Assembly (NCBI GenBank): GCA_015039465.1
Contig: MU130695.1
Location: forward strand, 420,394 to 484,393
Reading direction: 5' to 3'
DNA: 64,000 nt
Source of the DNA: Phlegmacium glaucopus
Taxonomy: Eukaryota; Basidiomycota; Agaricomycetes; Agaricales; Cortinariaceae
Both the position numbers and the translations under genes were made by a program. Numbering within the stretch: position 1 is the first letter of the stretch; each line of letters opens with the position of its first letter. Of this stretch, positions 32,069 through 43,333 are shown one piece after another. Under the pieces are notes generated by a model that was not told where the DNA came from, did no database searches, and worked only from the letters and a program-made list of their open reading frames with translations.

Positions 32069-33843
32069 GAGTTCTTTACTCTCCCCCACCTAATCTGCAC
32101 AGACAGCTTGGATTCCACTTGGACTTTACTAGGAATTTTTTTGGCAGAATAATCAGCCAAATTTCTGTTCCTAGTCCAAGTGAAGTCCAAGTGAAGTCCG
32201 AGCAGACTCCTAGCAGAGTTGCTAGGACTCGGATTTCCTAGTTAGGAGTCTGTTCAGATTCCGCATGGAATCACTAGGAACTGCTAGGAATAATCCGAGC
32301 AGTTCCAAGTTATTATTATTACTATTAATATTGAAAAATATATGTAAGTTAATATTCATTACTTGATGAGGTGGCAATGACTTATTGCCATCACAATTTT
32401 GAATTTTGTTTAGCCCGCAAGGTAGTCACATGACCACCTGTGACGCACATCAACAAGCTGCCAGCAGCTCATTTTCTCACACTCTCAACACCACCCCACA
32501 CAACACAAACACTCACCACCACCACACCACCACTGCTGCCACCATGACAAATGACGACGACGACAATGACAGACGACAATGACAATGACAAATGTCGATG
32601 ACAACAATGGCAACCCCCCCACTGGGGGGGTATTTTCGGTGTATTTCGTTGTCTGAGATGATGAACCCCTCTAACTGAGGGTTTTTTTTTGGTTTTAACA
32701 GACTACAGTGACCTCATCACTCGTTTTGACCACCCGGCTACCCATTTGACCACCTGGCACCCATTTCCAACCACACACCACCCATTTCAAACACCCAATG
32801 CCCATTTTGATGATTAAGCGCCTGTTTCGAACACCTACCACCTGTTTCAAACACTAGGCACCCATTTCGAGCACCCAACACCCATTTCAAACACCCAACA
32901 CCCGTTTCAAACACCCACCACTTGTTTTGAACACTAGCCACCCGTTTCGAGCACCCAATACCCGTTTCGAGCACCTGACACCCATTTCAAACACTTGGCA
33001 CCCATTTCGAACACTAGGCACCATTTCAAGCACCCAATACCCATTTAAAACACCCAACACCCATTTAAAACACCCAACACCCATTTCAAACATTAGCCAC
33101 CCATTTCAAACCTATTTCACATACCCATACCCATCTCTACTATCTTACCACTCTACCTATCCCTTTTGTTAAATTTTATCTTCAACTTTTGTAATCCTAA
33201 TATATTAGTAACCAACCCCCTCACAATGGGAGTAATTAAGTCATTTTAAATTTTAATCAATATGTTAGAAAAGTTAGAAAATAATATGAAACCCAATGAG
33301 TTAGTAGGAATTGACTTAGAGATTCTGGTACTGAGTAAATAAAAATAAATAAAATGTACATACTGATAGGAAGGTGCAGAAATAATAACAAATAAATTGT
33401 ATATACATATCCATGTAACATTGATATAATTAGATGGAACAATGATATTTAAGTTATTTTATTTTATTTGTAAATGAATTGTAAGTAGGTAATAAATACA
33501 AATAATAGTTTCATACTACAAATGCCTACTTGGCTAAGGTCCTGGTATTTATGAAAATATTGCTCAGACTCATACAAAATTCACTTGGACTTCACTCAGA
33601 CTCACACAGGAATAGGACTTAGAAACTTTCTTTTTTTTACTCGGACTACTCAGACTACTCAGACTTTACTCGGAATTTTTGGCTTTGAAGAGCTAGGAAT
33701 TTCTTGAAGCTCAGACTTCACTCGGACCGCTCGGACTTTATTTGGACTTTATTTAGACTTTACTCAGTCTCCATGCGGAATCCTAGCAGTCAGTGCAGAC
33801 AGCTCAGAGTCCGTGCAGAGTAGGTGGGGGAGTGTAAAGTACA
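32069..33843. mobile_element. Mutator-like TIR element 3 with minisatellite core
   Basis: The ends are imperfect inverted repeats: CTTTACTCTCCCCCACC on the left and GGTGGGGGAGTGTAAAG on the right, followed inward by TCTGCACRGAC and many TCGGACT/AGGACT-type short repeats. They resemble the CTTTACGGTCCCCCACCC ends of the foldback elements. A likely 9-bp target duplication is GAAAATCGA (32060-32068) and GAAAATTGA (33844-33852), one C-to-T difference. No transposase. It splits the non-LTR element between RT and RNase H. Confidence 0.65.
32725..33115. repeat. ~21-bp minisatellite
   Basis: About 18 imperfect copies of a 21-bp unit (CACCCATTTCAAACACCCAA and variants) in the middle of Mutator-like element 3. 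Divisible by three, so open frames run through it on both strands; these are not genes. Confidence 0.9.
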
Positions 33844-34439
33844 GAAAATTGAAGCAGTGAGACAAGGACCAAAGTGGGAACCCAACATAGCGATCAGGAT
33901 CGCGTATAACAAGGACAAAGCAAAGGAAGAAGACAGAGCGGACATAATAAATATCAAGGTGTACACAGATGGGTCAGGCTTTGAGGGCCAAGTAGGAGCA
34001 GGGGCAATTTCTATACCACAATGGGGTGATTAAAGGAAGGAAAAGGATGAGACTGGGATTGTTAAAACATCATATGGTATACAAAGGAGAAGGGGTGGGA
34101 ATGATATTGGGGTTGGAGCTGATAAGGGAGGAGCAGATAGTAATGGGCTTGATACCAATGGGGGTTGACAACACAGCAGCAATGACGGCAACATACATGA
34201 TTAAGCCAGGACCAGGACACTACATATGGGACCTATTCCACTGCAGACTGAGTATGGTCAACAATAAACATAAAGATATGGACTTACTAGTAAGATGGAT
34301 GCCAGGACACATAGACATCAAGGGAAATGAAGAAGCAGATAAAGAAGCAAAAGCAGCAGCTCAACACAGATCCAGCCCTAACAATAAACTACCAGCTCCA
34401 TTAAGAAAGCCATTGCCATGCAGTAAATCCACAGTCTGA
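33844..34439 (+). pseudogene. Non-LTR RNase H domain
   Basis: Contains KVYTDGSGFEGQVGAGAI (first catalytic Asp), GMILGLELIREEQIV (Glu helix), MGVDNTAAMTATYM (second Asp) and RWMPGHIDIKGNEEADKEAK (His/Asp end). A frameshift near 34030 separates the first motif from the rest. It ends where the GAACT-type MITE is inserted. Confidence 0.85.
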
Positions 34440-34440
34440 C

Positions 34441-35050
34441 TAGTGATGCCAAAGTTCAGTTCTGAACTGACTCACTGAACCTGAACTGACTGAACTGAAC
34501 TGAACTGAACTGAACTGAAAAGTTCAGTTCAGTTCAGGCATCTGGAGAATTGGCAGTTCATCCAGTTCGAACTGAACTGAACTGCTGAACTGATAGGTCC
34601 TGGAAGGATGAGAAATTCTTATATATTGATTTATGTTTCCTGGAAATTAGTTCTTTAGTGATGTACAAATGATTTGGAAGTCCTTTTGGGAGTAAAACAA
34701 TGATTGAGCAAGGAGATAATGGCCAGACTTGGTATATGATGTGATTATGTTATATATTAGCAGTATCCATTTTGGAACATAAATACAAATCAGTGGTGTT
34801 ATATATTCTCAAGGGGTCCTGAGATCATACATGAGTAGGAATTAAGTGCCTAAGGCCTAAGGATGGTCCTTGGACCATAAAATTTCCAATAATAAGTAAA
34901 ATATAGAATTTATAACAGTTCTTCAGTTCAGTTCAGTTCGAACCAGTTCTTTAACAGTTCAGTTCAGTTCAGGAAAAACTTAGTCAGTTCAGTTCTCAGT
35001 TCAGCAAAAAATGCTGCTGAACTGAACTGAACTGAACTTTGGCATCACTA
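34441..35050. mobile_element. TIR element with (GAACT)n ends, copy 2, TSD AGTCTGAC
   Basis: Almost identical to 19379-20086 but with about 100 bp deleted around 34880 (after GGACCATAA). Perfect 8-bp duplication AGTCTGAC at 34433-34440 and 35051-35058. Inserted in the non-LTR element between RNase H and the C-terminal zinc finger. Confidence 0.9.
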
Positions 35051-35603
35051 AGTCTGACAAGCCTATCACACCAAACTCAAGCGTCTATCCACCAAAATCT
35101 GGGTCAAATTGCCACGATACGAAAAAATGAAGTGTATAGACTCATCAATTCCATCCAGTAAATTTGCGAAATACACACAACATATGAAACACAGCCAGGC
35201 TAGTATGCTATTCCAACTAAGGATAGGACATGTGCTGCTCAACACGTATCTACACCATATCCAAAAAGCAATGTTGCCGGTATGCACAAGGTGTCATGGA
35301 CACAATGAAACAGTCCTACACTTCCTGATACACTGCCCAGCCCACAACAATGCCAGAAATAGTATGTTCCAAGCAGCAGGAAGAGACACCAGGATGTCAA
35401 CAAACTCCTATCCACCCCAGAGCTATTTCCACACCTTTTCAAATTCATCAGATGCAGCAGAAGATTTGAACACACCCAGGAAGCAAACACATAGCAATAG
35501 ACAATTGGCATCAACCCCTAATCTATATTACCACATCACATTTGTCATGATCATTATTTCATGCAGATACCCCGCTTCAAGGCATGCTATGCATACCTCA
35601 TAG
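35051..35603 (+). pseudogene. Non-LTR C-terminal domain with CCHC-type zinc finger
   Basis: The frame from about 35059 encodes a helical region (IWVKLPRYEKMKCIDSS, SQASMLFQLRIGHVLLN) and the classical C-terminal finger CTRCHGHNETVLHFLIHCPA, a C-x2-C-x7-H-x4-C pattern typical of ORF2 ends. The tail after residue 130 is unremarkable and ends at a TAG at 35601. Confidence 0.8.
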
Positions 35604-35710
35604 CAGTTGAGCAGTTTACAGCCAACATGGTCAATTAGTATATCACAGTAGTTACAAGCATAGTTTATGTCTACCATATGGCCTGCCACAAAGGACAATA
35701 AACAAAGATT

Positions 35711-36209
35711 AAAAAATGAACAAGATCTACTCACCATATCTCAACATATTTGGCCATTGGCCTTGTCTGGACCCATGCCACCCCTTGCAGATCCGCACTG
35801 CACAACTCGACCTGGGTAATTTGTTGCCGCAACGAGGACAGCCCAATGGATGGCATAGAGGTGGAAACATAGGTTTTGTGCTTATTTGGAGGGTGTTACT
35901 ACTTTAGGAAATTTGGTGATTCGCTGAATCGACGAATTGCCAAAATTTTCAAATCCCAGATGTCCTCGAAAGTTGTGTCAAAATGTACAAGTTTTCTTAA
36001 TAACCATTGATCAGGCCGATCAGGATACGTCGTAAGCGTCAGTTTCGTCGAACTTAACTCGGATGACCCTCGTTTGATTATTTTGGTAAGATTTATTCGC
36101 TAGTATTGATTTAATGTTATCACGAGTACTGTGTATTAGCTTTTCCAGTGCTGTCTCAGGCTGTGACCTCATTTCTGTGTGCTCTCTTGCCCTGCCTCTA
36201 TTTTATCAT
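35711..36209. other. Junction: non-LTR 3' flank, a KDZ-end fragment and copy-B upstream spacer
   Basis: A 63-codon frame at 35716-35907 has no features. At 35910-35955, GATTCGCTGAATCGACGAATT resembles the inner end of the KDZ element (41225-41285), so it is probably a leftover of a related element. From about 35963 to 36209 the sequence is homologous to 51040-51270, the spacer between gene B and gene X copy C, so unit B resumes here. Confidence 0.55.
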
Positions 36210-36803
36210 TAGTGTTGCCGCAGTCCGGTTCTGAACCGAAGTTCGAACCTGAACTTTTGAGAACCGGACCGAAGTTCGGTTCAAAGTTCACAGCATGGCT
36301 GAACCGAACCTGTTTTGAGGTTCAACGAGGCATAATTTGCCCGAAATCTTGCCTTATATGGTAATTAGTTCGGTTTAGAACCGAGAACCCAAAAAATGTG
36401 GGTTTCGGAAATTCCGCCAGTTCGGCGATTCGGCAGTTCGGCAAATACCCAAATTAGTTCTTCACAGCCGCCTTGCCGCCTACTATTGCATAGCGCATAT
36501 GCAATAATGCAGTTGATGTACCGTTTAGGTCACTGGCATCCAGTCCTCACACATGTAACAAGGCCTCATGTGCCAGGCTTCGGTACTGCAAAGGAAATTA
36601 AATGTAGACTTTTGGACATCTTCTTGTGTAAGAGATGAAATTTATTGAATCAATTTGGAATCAATGGTTTGACTGGTTCATTGAACTACCATTGCTTCTC
36701 TGGGTCAGTACTTCTCACCGAGGACTAATGAATTGGTGCACGCTCTGAACATGGATTGGAGGCTATAAAGGCAAGGGTATTTCACCAAAATCCCTAACTC
36801 ACA

Positions 36804-38968
36804 ATGAGTGACTTACAAGGACTTCTACCACTGCTTGCATCGTCAGGACAGCCACCTGTAACATTTGAGCAGCTAGTCCGGTTTATCTCCTTTGCGTCAA
36901 GGCTCAGAAATGAGATCCTCCTTGTGCAACCAGGTTCCTTCAACTTCGAGAGTCACTCACGCCCCGTTCTGCCTCCAAGCATTCAGGAATTTATCTCGGA
37001 ATCATGCTATATACCACTTCCGTCCATCAATATTATCTGGAAGTTTCTTGCCCAAACAGCATGGAACATTGACCTCAATATCACACCTGCCACGGGTTTG
37101 AATCTTCCTGCAATTTATGCACAGCATGGACATTCTCGGGGAATCAGTAACAATTTATTCATTCATAATTCCTTTAATTTGGATTAATTTTCGCATTTTT
37201 GTAGCATTCCGAAGCATTTTCCCTCCTTCCCATCAATGCATGAACACAAGCTGCAAGCGATTTCAAAGGCTGATGCTCAAGAAAGCAGAGTCTCGGCAAG
37301 CAGTACTATTTACTATGGATTATGGTGCAATTCCTGTGTGGTCGGTTCACCTTATCTGCGAATGTACATAATTTCAGACCCTTCTTTATCCGGGTACTAC
37401 ATAGAAAGTTGACACTTTGTAAACAGGTTGCAATGTAAATTACCATCACAACTATCAGGTCTACCAGGGTCAACAAATTTACTATGATGGAATTCCAGAG
37501 ATTTTGCAGATAGGTGAACATCAGTTTGCAGAAAGGAAACTTGTCAACATCTGGATTATGATGATGCTCCTTTCCTGGACATCGGCAACAAACTGTGCGA
37601 GGGTTTACAACTTGGGCTTCTCTGGGTATAACTTGAAACCGTCAAGCTGGCAATTCAACCTAGAGGTGACCTCTGATGAGGTTTATGATGCCTTTACCAT
37701 TCTCTCGCTCCTTGAAGATTCTCAGCTTCAAAGGGCAACACTTGTTGTCCCACATGGAGGTCTAGCAAAAGACCGCTTCACAGAAGCCATACGTATCAGG
37801 AATAACCGTTTCCGCCTCTGCAGCCAGCCAGAACTCTTCCATTACTGTAACAAATGTACACGCTGGTACCATGGTGTGTTTCTATGCCTGATACAGCCCA
37901 AAAAAAATTAATGACTGATAATGATAATAATATTAATAACTCATTTATCTAGGCAAGAAGGTGTCAGTTATTGTTATTGATGGTGTCGCAAATGGCCATC
38001 GATGTTGTGGTGTACCGAACTGCAAGATCCCATTGAAGAGTAATCATGATTGTTTTTGCCCAACTCACTACCACATGAAGGGAGTTTGTGCTATTATTGG
38101 TTGCACCCTGCCCGTCGCTTCCGAGCCTGGGAGGAAAACATGTTCTCTACCAGAACATGAGGCAGTGGAGAAGGTTCATAATGACCGTGGCCAAGCTCGC
38201 TTTCAACTCAAAGAACGCCAACGCCAGGCTCAAATTGCTCACCCACGAGATGCCTTACCTGTTGAGGTAATGGATATCTCAGAACTCATTGAAGATGCAG
38301 ATATCGAGGATAATTTTGAGTTCAATGGCAAAGGTCAGCCAATACTTGCAGACTCAGCGCCTACAGGAAAGAAGTCACTTCGTGCTCAATTTGGTCGCAA
38401 GCGCACTCACAACGAACAATTGTTTGTTGCCCCATGTGGTATGATTATCGCCCGAGAGACATTCTATCATGCAGAAGCCATTTACAGTGTAATTGTATGT
38501 CTTTTTTCCTTTTTTTCCTTTTAAAATCCAGCAACAATGTACTACCCACAGGAAATGATCAAACGAACCTACCGTATTCCTGGTACAAAGCCAGATCACA
38601 TCTTTTTTGACAATAACTGCACCCTTGGAAAGGCAGTCAAGAGTGATCCTTTCTTTCGGAACATTGGACTTACCGTTGATGTATTCCACTTCAAATGCAA
38701 GCATAGCGAGAAGGATAAATATTGTCAAGAGAATTGCAATCCCATCGCATACCCTGAGCTTCTCGGCGAAGGTGACAAACAATGGTACTTCAACTCTTCA
38801 GTTGCCGAGCAGACGAACAGTTGGATGGGAGGATATCAGGCCATCTGTCGTGAGATGCGTGTGGATAGATACAATTTCTTCCTTGATGAGATGATCCGCA
38901 GGCGAAATATTATGACCCTTGCAAAACTGGCAAAAGAGCAGCCAGGAACATGGCCAATTCATACATAG
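36804..38968 (+). CDS. KDZ transposase with CxC5- and CxC6-type cysteine clusters
   Basis: Five exons (36804-37146, 37205-37363, 37427-37873, 37953-38494, 38552-38968) join in frame to 635 residues; all four introns are 57-79 nt with GT-AG ends. Residues about 130-250 contain the first cysteine cluster (CMNTSCKRFQ, CECC, YYDGIPEILQIGEHQF), like the CxC5 domain. Residues about 333-390 contain the second (HRCCGVPNCKIPL, FCPTHYH, CAIIGCTLPV, TCSLPEHEAVE), like CxC6. The RNase H-like core shows VIVIDG, FFDNNCTLGK (Asp about 517), VFHFKCKHSEKDKYC and FNSSVAEQTNSWMGGY (Glu about 583). It would catalyse excision and integration of the element. The frame has no lesions. Confidence 0.85.
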
Positions 38969-39189
38969 ATAATCTCTTAGGTACCTTTTTATGCACATCA
39001 CAACAGTTCAGACGTTTATACATCACGAAATTTACAAATCTAAACTACAGAAGATGATGACAGGCTAGGCAATGTATGGAAATTACAAAGGGAGACACAA
39101 GAAAACAAGAAAACAAAACAAAATGCTCGAAGATTATCTATCATTGACAAGAAAAGACTGGGAAACAATCACGCTCAGACATTAACCTG

Positions 39190-40795
39190 CTAATCAATCT
39201 CAAAAATATCCCCCAACTGCGCCTTGGCCTTTTTTTCACGACGAGCACGACGTGCAAAGACAGCCCAGAGACCCTCCTTGCATTGACCAAGTTCCATGAA
39301 CTCATCTCTAAGGGAACCAGGAGCGTTGTTCCAGAGACCCCGTTGCTCACTGAAGGTCGAAGGAATGAAGCGAACATTGGGGAAATACTCACGGAACACA
39401 GTCTGTTGATTGCGCTCACGCTGCTGAACTCGGTGTGTACGTGAATTGCATTCCCTCATGCACTTGCCAATGTCGATGGTGTAGTAGTCTGTAGGCCAAC
39501 ACTTCTCGCCTCCAGTGTCACCAGTGAATGGGGGTTGAGTTTGGGGGGGGTGGCGACCAGCTTGAAGCGGCCACAGGAGATGGAGATGGGGATGGTGTGG
39601 AGTTGATGTCAGACACAGGGGTAGTGGGTTGTGGGTAGTAAATAGATTGTTGCCGTGAAGATGACAAGCTTGAGGCTGAAGGAGGAGTGGGCTGTTGAGG
39701 AGATGATATGGTTTTGAGCATCTCACGGACATAGGCACGTTCATGAGGTAAACGGCGGTGGAGGTGAGGTGTACAGTTAGGGCGGGTATCAAGGGATTTC
39801 TGAAAGTCGGCACACCTGCGAATAGACGCATCCTTGAGGAATAGACGCTGTCCTTCACGAACCTCAATGACATACCCAACATCAATTGCTACCCAGTCTA
39901 AAACCTCCATCTCATCAAACATCCTCAAGTTACCTTGCTCGCTGGCCTCCAGGAGCCCAACAGCGGCAAGTAGGGTAGGGGTGATGGTGAGATACGGCCA
40001 CGTAAACTCCTGGAAAAACTTGACAGTAGGCGCACTGTTCTCAGCCGTCCAAGGGTATACAGCAATGCGCTGCTTTGCCTTTTGTGCTTTTTCTTTCCGT
40101 TCCGCATCAACCATCATCTGCTGGCGTGACTTCTCCTGTTGCTCAGCAACCACCGCCGTAAAGATGGGATGCAGATGGCTTGAAAAACGAGGATCAGCTC
40201 TTGCATCAACCTCAGGAGATGGCGAGCAATAGGTGGTGGGAACAGAGGGTAATGGTTGCCTGGAGGTAAGGAGAATGGAGGTGGAAGGGGGTTGCGGTAC
40301 TGAGAGAGGCTGGGGTGTGAAAGTGGTGGCTCCAGTCATCGTAGATGCCTTGTGTTTCTTTGAAGGGCATCCACCTTGCTCAATGCAATGTTTTCGACAG
40401 ACCCGACGTGGACAATCATCAGCTAGACGTGTTTGACCACAGCTGTGAATGGAGCATTTTTCTGCCACCTGCATGATGAGAGCTGGTGCAACAGGTGGGT
40501 GATCGTGGAATATGGATGTAGAAGGTAGGGATGGTGATGCAGATGGTGATTTTGACGCCCTTCGGACAAATGAGCATCGTTCGCCCCGTGAATTGACACC
40601 ATGGCACTTCAAAGGTATCAAAATTTAGTATATGCATTTATTTATGAACAAGGAAGGGCTTACTGTTGCAAACAAAACACCTTTGTTGCCGTTCTTGTCG
40701 CTCTTACACTTTTGGAACTGGCGGAACTGGCCACAATTGTTGCAATGGAGGCCAGCAATGTCTTGGTTGCCTGTAGGGGTTGCGGATTGAGACAT
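39190..40795 (-). pseudogene. KDZ-associated Cys-cluster protein, frameshifted at a C8 run
   Basis: Minus strand. Exon 1 (40795-40664) encodes MSQSATPTGNQDIAG then CNNCGQFRQFQKC and NGNKGVLFAT; a GTAAGC donor and GAAG acceptor join in phase 0 to exon 2 from 40606. Exon 2 carries a second Cys cluster (CHGVNSRGERC, CSIHSCGQ, CRKHC), a Gln/Lys-rich segment, a WPYLTITPTLLAAVGL region and a Ser/Pro linker. The frame is lost at the run of eight C (G on the plus strand, 39541-39550) and the rest (KCWPTDYYTIDIG...STFSEQRGLWNNAP...DIFEID) is one register away, ending at 39190. Such proteins accompany KDZ transposases. Either a real frameshift or a homopolymer sequencing error. Confidence 0.7.
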
Positions 40796-41410
40796 AAGGA
40801 GGGTAATACAGTTTTGCTGACAGTGATACGAAGCGCTAGGATAGTGAAAAAACTGCGAGATAAATTCTAGGAAGCTATACACGGGTTAATTCAGTAGATA
40901 TACAAGCTAAGTCTCAACACTTACTATAACAGTGCCATTATAACGTACTTTGAAGGTTGCAGGAGGTTGATGGATGATCGATGAGGTAGGATGGGTGGGG
41001 CAGGAAAAACGCGAACTTGAATAGCTTTGGTTGCGAGCCAGTTTATAAGCATATGATTAGTACAAGTGGCAGAAAAATGACGTACCGCAGGTGATGTGAG
41101 ACATTGGGGTATGTCTCGCTCAAGGGCAAAGCCCCAGTGGTTGAAATGAATGTCGTTTGATGCTGAGGGTCAATTTTGCCCATGTGTAAACAGATCACAA
41201 TATGCCGAAGTACCTCTTTTGGAAATCTGATCATTCGCTGAATCGCCGAATCGCCGAACTGACGAAATTTCCAAGACCCAGATGCCCTCCGAGAACCGGA
41301 CCAGAACCGGGTTCAAGGTTCAGACTATTGCCTGAACCGGACCGATAGTTCGGTTCAGGGTTCGCCAAAAATGGCAGAGAACCGGACTGAACCGGACTTC
41401 GACAACACTA

Positions 41411-43090
41411 TTTATCATCACACTGTTGAACTTCGATTCAGTTCTAGTTCGACCGCGAATCATTAGTACTTGGTATGGGCACAGAGAGGGTTTCAGAGTG
41501 ATTGATAGATTCTCTGGTGTGGGGGGTTGTAGGTGAATTCGGGATGAGTTACGACTTGAGTTGGCATGACAGGAATTTGCAGATTGAAATTTGAGGGACG
41601 GTCAACCTCTGATTCGTCATCCAAATTGCCAGAACTCGGAGGATAATTTTTGAGCATTTACTAGGCTCACTGAAATATCTCATCGAATTCCATCTAATTC
41701 TGAAATGTCGGGAGTGGGAACGAAACCCCAACTGTTTGCGGACGTTACCAGTAGCTATAGATGGAGTACTCTCCCGTGTGGAGACGAGGTTGAAGAAGGG
41801 GCGTGTAGCGCGCGCGACGGGGAGAAGCTGGGCTTCGACGTGATTGTGGGGCCACTCGTCCTTCGCTATATTTTTTTTACTTCATGCCTTCCTTCGTTCG
41901 TTTTGTACTTGATGAATGCGATGTATCATTAGACATATGCTAAATAATTTATCATTATAACTTCAAAATATAGTCCTACTCAAAGTTCCAATTGTAAGTC
42001 GGTAATTTCCTGATCGAGAAGTCGAAAGGAATAAATGTTACGTTCATCACCGATTCAGTCTCTCGAGGTCGGAGATTGGAATGGTAAATTCAACTTGACT
42101 GTTCCGTCTTGCTGGACCGGTAAGCAAGATCCTACTTTCCGCAAACATAGGTACTGAGCCCATGTCCTAACCGAGAACGTTGTTCGAATTCATTTCTACC
42201 TCAGTAGTGAGAAATACGGCACAAGAGGTCAACTTGAGGTCACCGATCGGTGTCGCACTGCGAATAGATCAGTAAAATTTCCTTAAATTCGAAAAAAACG
42301 ACCATCTACCCGCTTTCCTCTCAAATGGGTCATGCTCTATCTCTCTCGCTTACATATACGTGGAAGCCCGATTGCTATCCCTGCAAACTTGTTCCTCCTC
42401 CAAAGCCATGATAAACATTGAACGTAACCACCCCCTGCGACCTCTCCAATCTTACTGCACTCCACCCTTGTAAGCCTCAGCGAAGACTCTGTATAGCTCA
42501 TCATCGTCCTTGCATCGCGCACGAGGGAAATACGCTTCATTCACGAAAAGGTCATCAACGAGTAACGGGATTTAACCCTCGGTGAAATCGACCACCAAAT
42601 CGATGACCCAAACACAAGGCTCACGGGGCTTGAAAAGTGAAACAGCACTAGACTGCTGCTAGCAACATTTACACCAAGGACAGATGTCTCCAGCGTCGTT
42701 TGGCGTAGTCATGTGCAGCTGCGCGGCGTCGGCACATCCGGGGGGATGAGCGAAATGGTGGCCTCGACGAACCCGGAGAGAAGGATCGTTAAGACTTTTA
42801 TTGGACGTCAAGGCAGAATAGATTAATGAGCTGAGTTTTCAGATGGGACGGGATGGGATAGATGGGGGCCAGGGAGAAGGAGCAGGTCCTGAACCCCTCC
42901 TGATGAGGTTGTCTTCTGGGAAAACGGGGCGGGGCTATCAAATGGTCGTTCGCGCAAACCTGTGCTACATTGCAAAGGCTGTACAGATGTTCGATAATTG
43001 ACACGCTTGAGGCAGTTGCAATTACTTCATAACTTATATTCCTCTCTGGGAGTGTTGTACAGAGGAGCTCAGTGTGCAATGTGACATATG
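41411..43090 (-). pseudogene. Gene X copy B, divergent partner of array gene B (internally deleted)
   Basis: Homologous to 5440-7470 and 51290-52920. The tail (DESEV..NFNLQIPV..PEFTYNPPTP, 41500-41640) and the LVDDLFVNEAYFPRARC..DDDELYRVFAEAY exon (about 42480-42560) are preserved. Between about 42930 and 42960 the N-terminal exon is fused directly to the middle exon, so the IHAF exon is missing. The reading register conserved between B and C (FxNExYFP, DD-ELYRVFAEAY) shows which frame is real. Function unknown. Confidence 0.5.
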
Positions 43091-43099
43091 TGTGACACG

Positions 43100-43333
43100 T
43101 GCCGAGCCAAATGTCATGCCCACCACCAAATACGTTACAAAGGCTGTACCATACACATGTTCCATGTCAATGGATCATCTGCACACGCATATGGCAATGG
43201 CTTTATAACTTGTAGTAGTACCTTACATCGTGAACTGCATCTCTTCTCGCTTTCACAAGATACCATTTTACACTGTCGATCATCGATCATCTCTTCAAGG
43301 TTTCACGACTGAGCGCTAGATTTTCTTCATTCA
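43100..43333 (+). promoter_or_regulatory. Likely promoter of array-pseudokinase gene B
   Basis: TATA-like TTTATAA at 43202, 132 bp before the predicted ATG, inside the same conserved block as in genes A and C. A weaker second copy of the block (GATAATTGACACGCTTGAGGC, ACTTCATAACTTAT) lies just upstream near 42990-43040, so the promoter is partly duplicated. Confidence 0.45.

Larger units (their letters stand above)
26290..35710 (+). mobile_element. Non-LTR (LINE-type) retrotransposon, decayed and interrupted by four insertions
   Basis: One element in consistent plus orientation: ORF1 with zinc knuckles (26443-27246), ORF2 endonuclease (27239-28487), RT (28720-29498 and 31170-32060), RNase H (33845-34439) and C-terminal zinc finger (35059-35603). 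The gaps are filled by a palindromic MITE, an LTR-type insertion, a Mutator-like element and a GAACT-type MITE, each landing in the coding sequence. The 5' end sits on the broken chromovirus pol. The 3' end is near 35710 in an A-rich stretch. Confidence 0.8.
36210..41410. mobile_element. Complete KDZ-class DNA transposon, TSD TTTATCAT
   Basis: 5.2-kb element with ends TAGTGTTGCCGCAGTCC and (inverted) TAGTGTTGTCGAAGTCC. Inverted ends extend imperfectly for about 200 bp, with many GGTTC/GAACC subterminal repeats and an inner block (TTCGGCGATTCGGC, near 36420 and reversed near 41255). The 8-bp duplication TTTATCAT lies at 36202-36209 and 41411-41418. The uninterrupted sequence exists at 60133-60150 and 51260-51280 in paralogous spacers, confirming the insertion point. 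It carries a transposase gene (plus) and a Cys-cluster partner gene (minus), transcribed convergently. Confidence 0.9.

Noticed and set aside
32738..33172. Open frames across the 21-bp minisatellite as a repeat protein
   Set aside because: Unit length divisible by three keeps several frames open; no start, exon structure or flanking coding sequence.
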